Positions 62,131-64,000 of a stretch of DNA of 64,000 nt are shown in pieces. Origin of the DNA: Nodularia spumigena CCY9414. GTDB taxonomy: Bacteria; Cyanobacteriota; Cyanobacteriia; Cyanobacteriales; Nostocaceae. Every line of letters begins with the position of its first letter. Position 1 is the stretch's first letter. Under the pieces are notes generated by a model. That model ran no database searches. It was not told where the DNA came from and saw only the letters and a list, made by a program, of their open reading frames with translations. The stretch lies in contig NZ_CP007203.1 in NCBI RefSeq assembly GCF_000340565.2, forward strand, positions 3,093,824 through 3,157,823, given 5' to 3'. The position numbers and the translations under genes are program-made.

Positions 62131-62817
62131 ATGACTACCCTACACCAATGGAAATCTAGAACTGCCGCACTGATGACAATGGCAATTACTACCACTGCGG
62201 TGATGCCGATGATTGCCTTTGCTCCTGCTAATGCTCAGTATAATATGGGGCAATCGAGAACAGTCACAATTCCTGCTAATGCCAACGTGATTTTTCCTGT
62301 TACACACGATAAGGAGAAAGTTATTGTGAGTCGCGGGGAAACATTAGACCTGACATTGAAAATATCCAACGACATCACCGATAGTCAGAGAAATGTCTTA
62401 ATTCCGAGAAACACGGAAGTTGTAGGACGGTTAGAACCTGTATATTTCAACGGCGGAAACAGAGATAATGACAATTTAAGAGGTGTGCGCTTCGTAGCAC
62501 GGGAATTAGTCTTTCCCTCTGGTCGTCGCCAGTCAATTAATGCTTCTTCTCAGACTGTTACCACAACTGAAAAAGTTAGTAAAAATGATAGCAGCAGAGT
62601 TTTAACAGATGCGGCTATTGGTGCTGGTGCTTCTACGGCAATTTCATTAATTACAGGGAACCGCAGAATTGAAATTGGAGAAACGTTAGGTGGTGCGGCG
62701 GCGGGTGCTTTAGCCAGTGTACTGTTACGGAAAAAAGAAGCTGAAGTCTTCGTTTTAAGACCAGAACAAGATTTGAGGCTGGGACTTAATTCTAATTTAG
62801 TTATAGACCGCTACTAA
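62131..62817 (+). CDS. Exported protein of unknown function
   Basis: 228 residues. Signal peptide MTTLHQWKSRTAALMTMAIT, cut after APANA (about residue 35). The mature protein has a beta-rich N-terminal half (RTVTIPANANVIFPVTHDKE, then ILIPRNTEVVGRLEPVYFN-like strands) and a Gly/Ala-rich helix pair (AAIGAGASTAISLITGNRRI, TLGGAAAGALASVLL), followed by EVFVLRPEQDLRLGL. Homologues are common in cyanobacteria without function. Its signal resembles that of the following SLH gene. Confidence 0.7.
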   Translation: MTTLHQWKSRTAALMTMAITTTAVMPMIAFAPANAQYNMGQSRTVTIPANANVIFPVTHDKEKVIVSRGETLDLTLKISNDITDSQRNVLIPRNTEVVGRLEPVYFNGGNRDNDNLRGVRFVARELVFPSGRRQSINASSQTVTTTEKVSKNDSSRVLTDAAIGAGASTAISLITGNRRIEIGETLGGAAAGALASVLLRKKEAEVFVLRPEQDLRLGLNSNLVIDRY

Positions 62818-63445
62818 GCTTGATTATATTTTAGCCGTGTCTTTGATGATCTACCATGAGCGATCGCCACTGTAATTCTAGCAGGCGATCGCTTCGTTCT
62901 TTATTCATAAATCTCCAGCCATCTATACAAATAGGTCAACACCCAGCTAGTGGAATGCTCAGAGGTAAATAGTCAAAAATGTTTCATGCTCTGGCAACTA
63001 TTTTTATTTACGTAGCGTCTCAGTCAATATATCAGTTCCTTTGATTTTCCTGTTGTTAGTAATTACTGATGAAATTAATTAATTAACTAGCAAACCAAAA
63101 TGAGAACGGACTTGATTTAAATTTGTAAAATCCTCATATTCATCCCAATTCTAGATGATTAATTCGGCGTGAGCGCTCAATTTATCTGTCGAAGACTGCG
63201 CTTGATTATGCCACTAAACCGATGCTATTGGCTGACAAACAAAGCCTAAAGACCTAGTTTAATTGGACGCATTTTCATCAAGGAATGGGATAAATATGAA
63301 TTCTTAAACAGACAAATATGATTTTTACAAATTACAAAATCTTGCCAATTCACTGATGAAAAATAAAAATTCGAGGAACTTTTCATCACCCAACTTGTCT
63401 GAATAGCTAAGAGAAAAAAACTTAAATTTACTGGAGTAAAAAGCA
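62818..63445. other. 630-base gap upstream of SLH gene
   Basis: Contains HIP1 octamers (62861, 62886) and AT-rich sequence. No gene supported. The SLH-gene promoter must lie near its 3' end; CTGGAGTAAA at 63431 is a possible ribosome-binding site. Confidence 0.4.
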
Positions 63446-64000
63446 ATGTTTAATTTAAATCGTTGGCAATCTGGAACCGCAGCATTTATGGCTTTAAGCG
63501 TCACAGTCGGCGCTGTCGCCCCCTTGATGACAGCTGCACCAGCTTTGGCTCAAACCAGATTTTCTGATATTCCATCTAACTATTGGGCAGCACAGTTCAT
63601 TCAACAGTTGTCACAGCGAGGAGTGATTGCTGGTTTTCCTGATGGTAGTTTCCGCCCCGAACAGCCAGTAACCCGCGCTCAATTTGCGACAATGGTTACC
63701 AACGCTTTCTCAAGCACACCAGAACGGCAAGCAATTAATTTTGTGGATGTCCCCAGTAATTTTTGGGCATCTAATGCCATTAGACAATCCTATGTTAATG
63801 GCTTCTTATCAGGATATCCCGGTAATCGCTTCGAGCCTAATCAGGCTATTCCCCGCCAACAGGCTTTGGTAGCTTTAGCCAACGGTCTCAATTATTCGCC
63901 CACTGCTAATGCCCAAAGCACGCTGCAAACTTTCAGTGATAACTTTAATATTGCAGACTGGGCGCGTAGTCCCGTCGCCGCAGCAACTGAACAGCGAATT
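63446..64000 (+). CDS. SLH-domain exported protein, cut by right edge
   Basis: First 185 residues visible, no stop before the edge. Signal peptide MFNLNRWQSGTAAFMALSVT, cut after APALA (about residue 35). Two S-layer homology repeats follow: RFSDIPSNYWAAQFIQQLSQ with GVIAGFPDGSFRPEQPVTRA (about 38-85) and NFVDVPSNFWASNAIRQSYV with GFLSGYPGNRFEPNQAIPRQ (about 98-140); a third begins near 163. SLH domains anchor proteins to cell-wall polysaccharide. The repeat number and C-terminal domain cannot be known from this window. Confidence 0.88.
   Translation, partial: MFNLNRWQSGTAAFMALSVTVGAVAPLMTAAPALAQTRFSDIPSNYWAAQFIQQLSQRGVIAGFPDGSFRPEQPVTRAQFATMVTNAFSSTPERQAINFVDVPSNFWASNAIRQSYVNGFLSGYPGNRFEPNQAIPRQQALVALANGLNYSPTANAQSTLQTFSDNFNIADWARSPVAAATEQRI

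Overview
The window is chromosome from a filamentous, heterocyst-forming cyanobacterium (Nostocales: Nostoc/Anabaena/Nodularia type). Four things point there. HIP1 octamers (GCGATCGC) are scattered throughout. TGATAAC-type heptamer tandem repeats occur at 26717, 37196 and 62028. A cytochrome b6f petN gene is present. Between about 10.5 and 29.3 kb there is a minus-strand polysaccharide cluster whose order (rfbF, rfbG, rfbC, SAF-domain oxidoreductase, glycosyltransferase, Wzc-like, hepC, hepA, glycosyltransferases, Wzy-like) matches the heterocyst envelope polysaccharide (HEP) island known from Nostoc PCC 7120.

Layout. 0-6.1 kb: a caspase-like CHAT cluster. A TPR-CHAT gene entering from the left edge converges on a minus-strand run: sigma-like factor, DUF1822, CHAT-CHASE2 membrane protein, DUF928. 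6.3-8.4 kb: small secreted proteins and a duplicated lipoprotein gene, peppered with MITEs. 8.5-10.4 kb: LptF/LptG permease and cysH. 10.5-29.3 kb: the HEP island. 29.6-33.6 kb: a TerY-type triad (VWA protein, PP2C phosphatase, kinase-TPR). 34-36.9 kb: PatA-like regulator, AI-2E-type transporter, small membrane protein. 37-40.9 kb: an ftsH gene and a small gene, each split by an identical 382-bp element. 41-46.2 kb: SDR, aminotransferase, DUF29, cytochrome P450, a membrane protein and petN. 46.6-49.5 kb: the pnt transhydrogenase operon. 50-54.6 kb: rpmH-rnpA-PH-yidC-jag, then YceD. 55-64 kb: transposase remnant, Ycf46-like ATPase, SH3 protein, a 193-bp tandem repeat, sbcC, and two exported proteins, the last an SLH-domain protein leaving the right edge.

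The most striking observation is the 382-bp element, present in three copies that read as identical (38069-38450, 40205-40586, 54649-55030). Its ends have the imperfect subterminal hairpins and target-flank behaviour of IS200/IS605 transposons (insertion 3' of TGAC, no target duplication). It carries no transposase; its interior is a chain of potential RNA hairpins. Removing it exactly restores both interrupted reading frames. In ftsH it lies between the Asp and Glu of the Walker B motif. It looks like a recently active non-autonomous element, possibly encoding a structured RNA. Other points of note are substitutions at conserved sites in HepC and the HEP Wzc-like protein, the CHAT cluster, and a DUF29 gene bracketed by a duplication of the P450 3' end. 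No tRNA, rRNA or CRISPR array was recognised.
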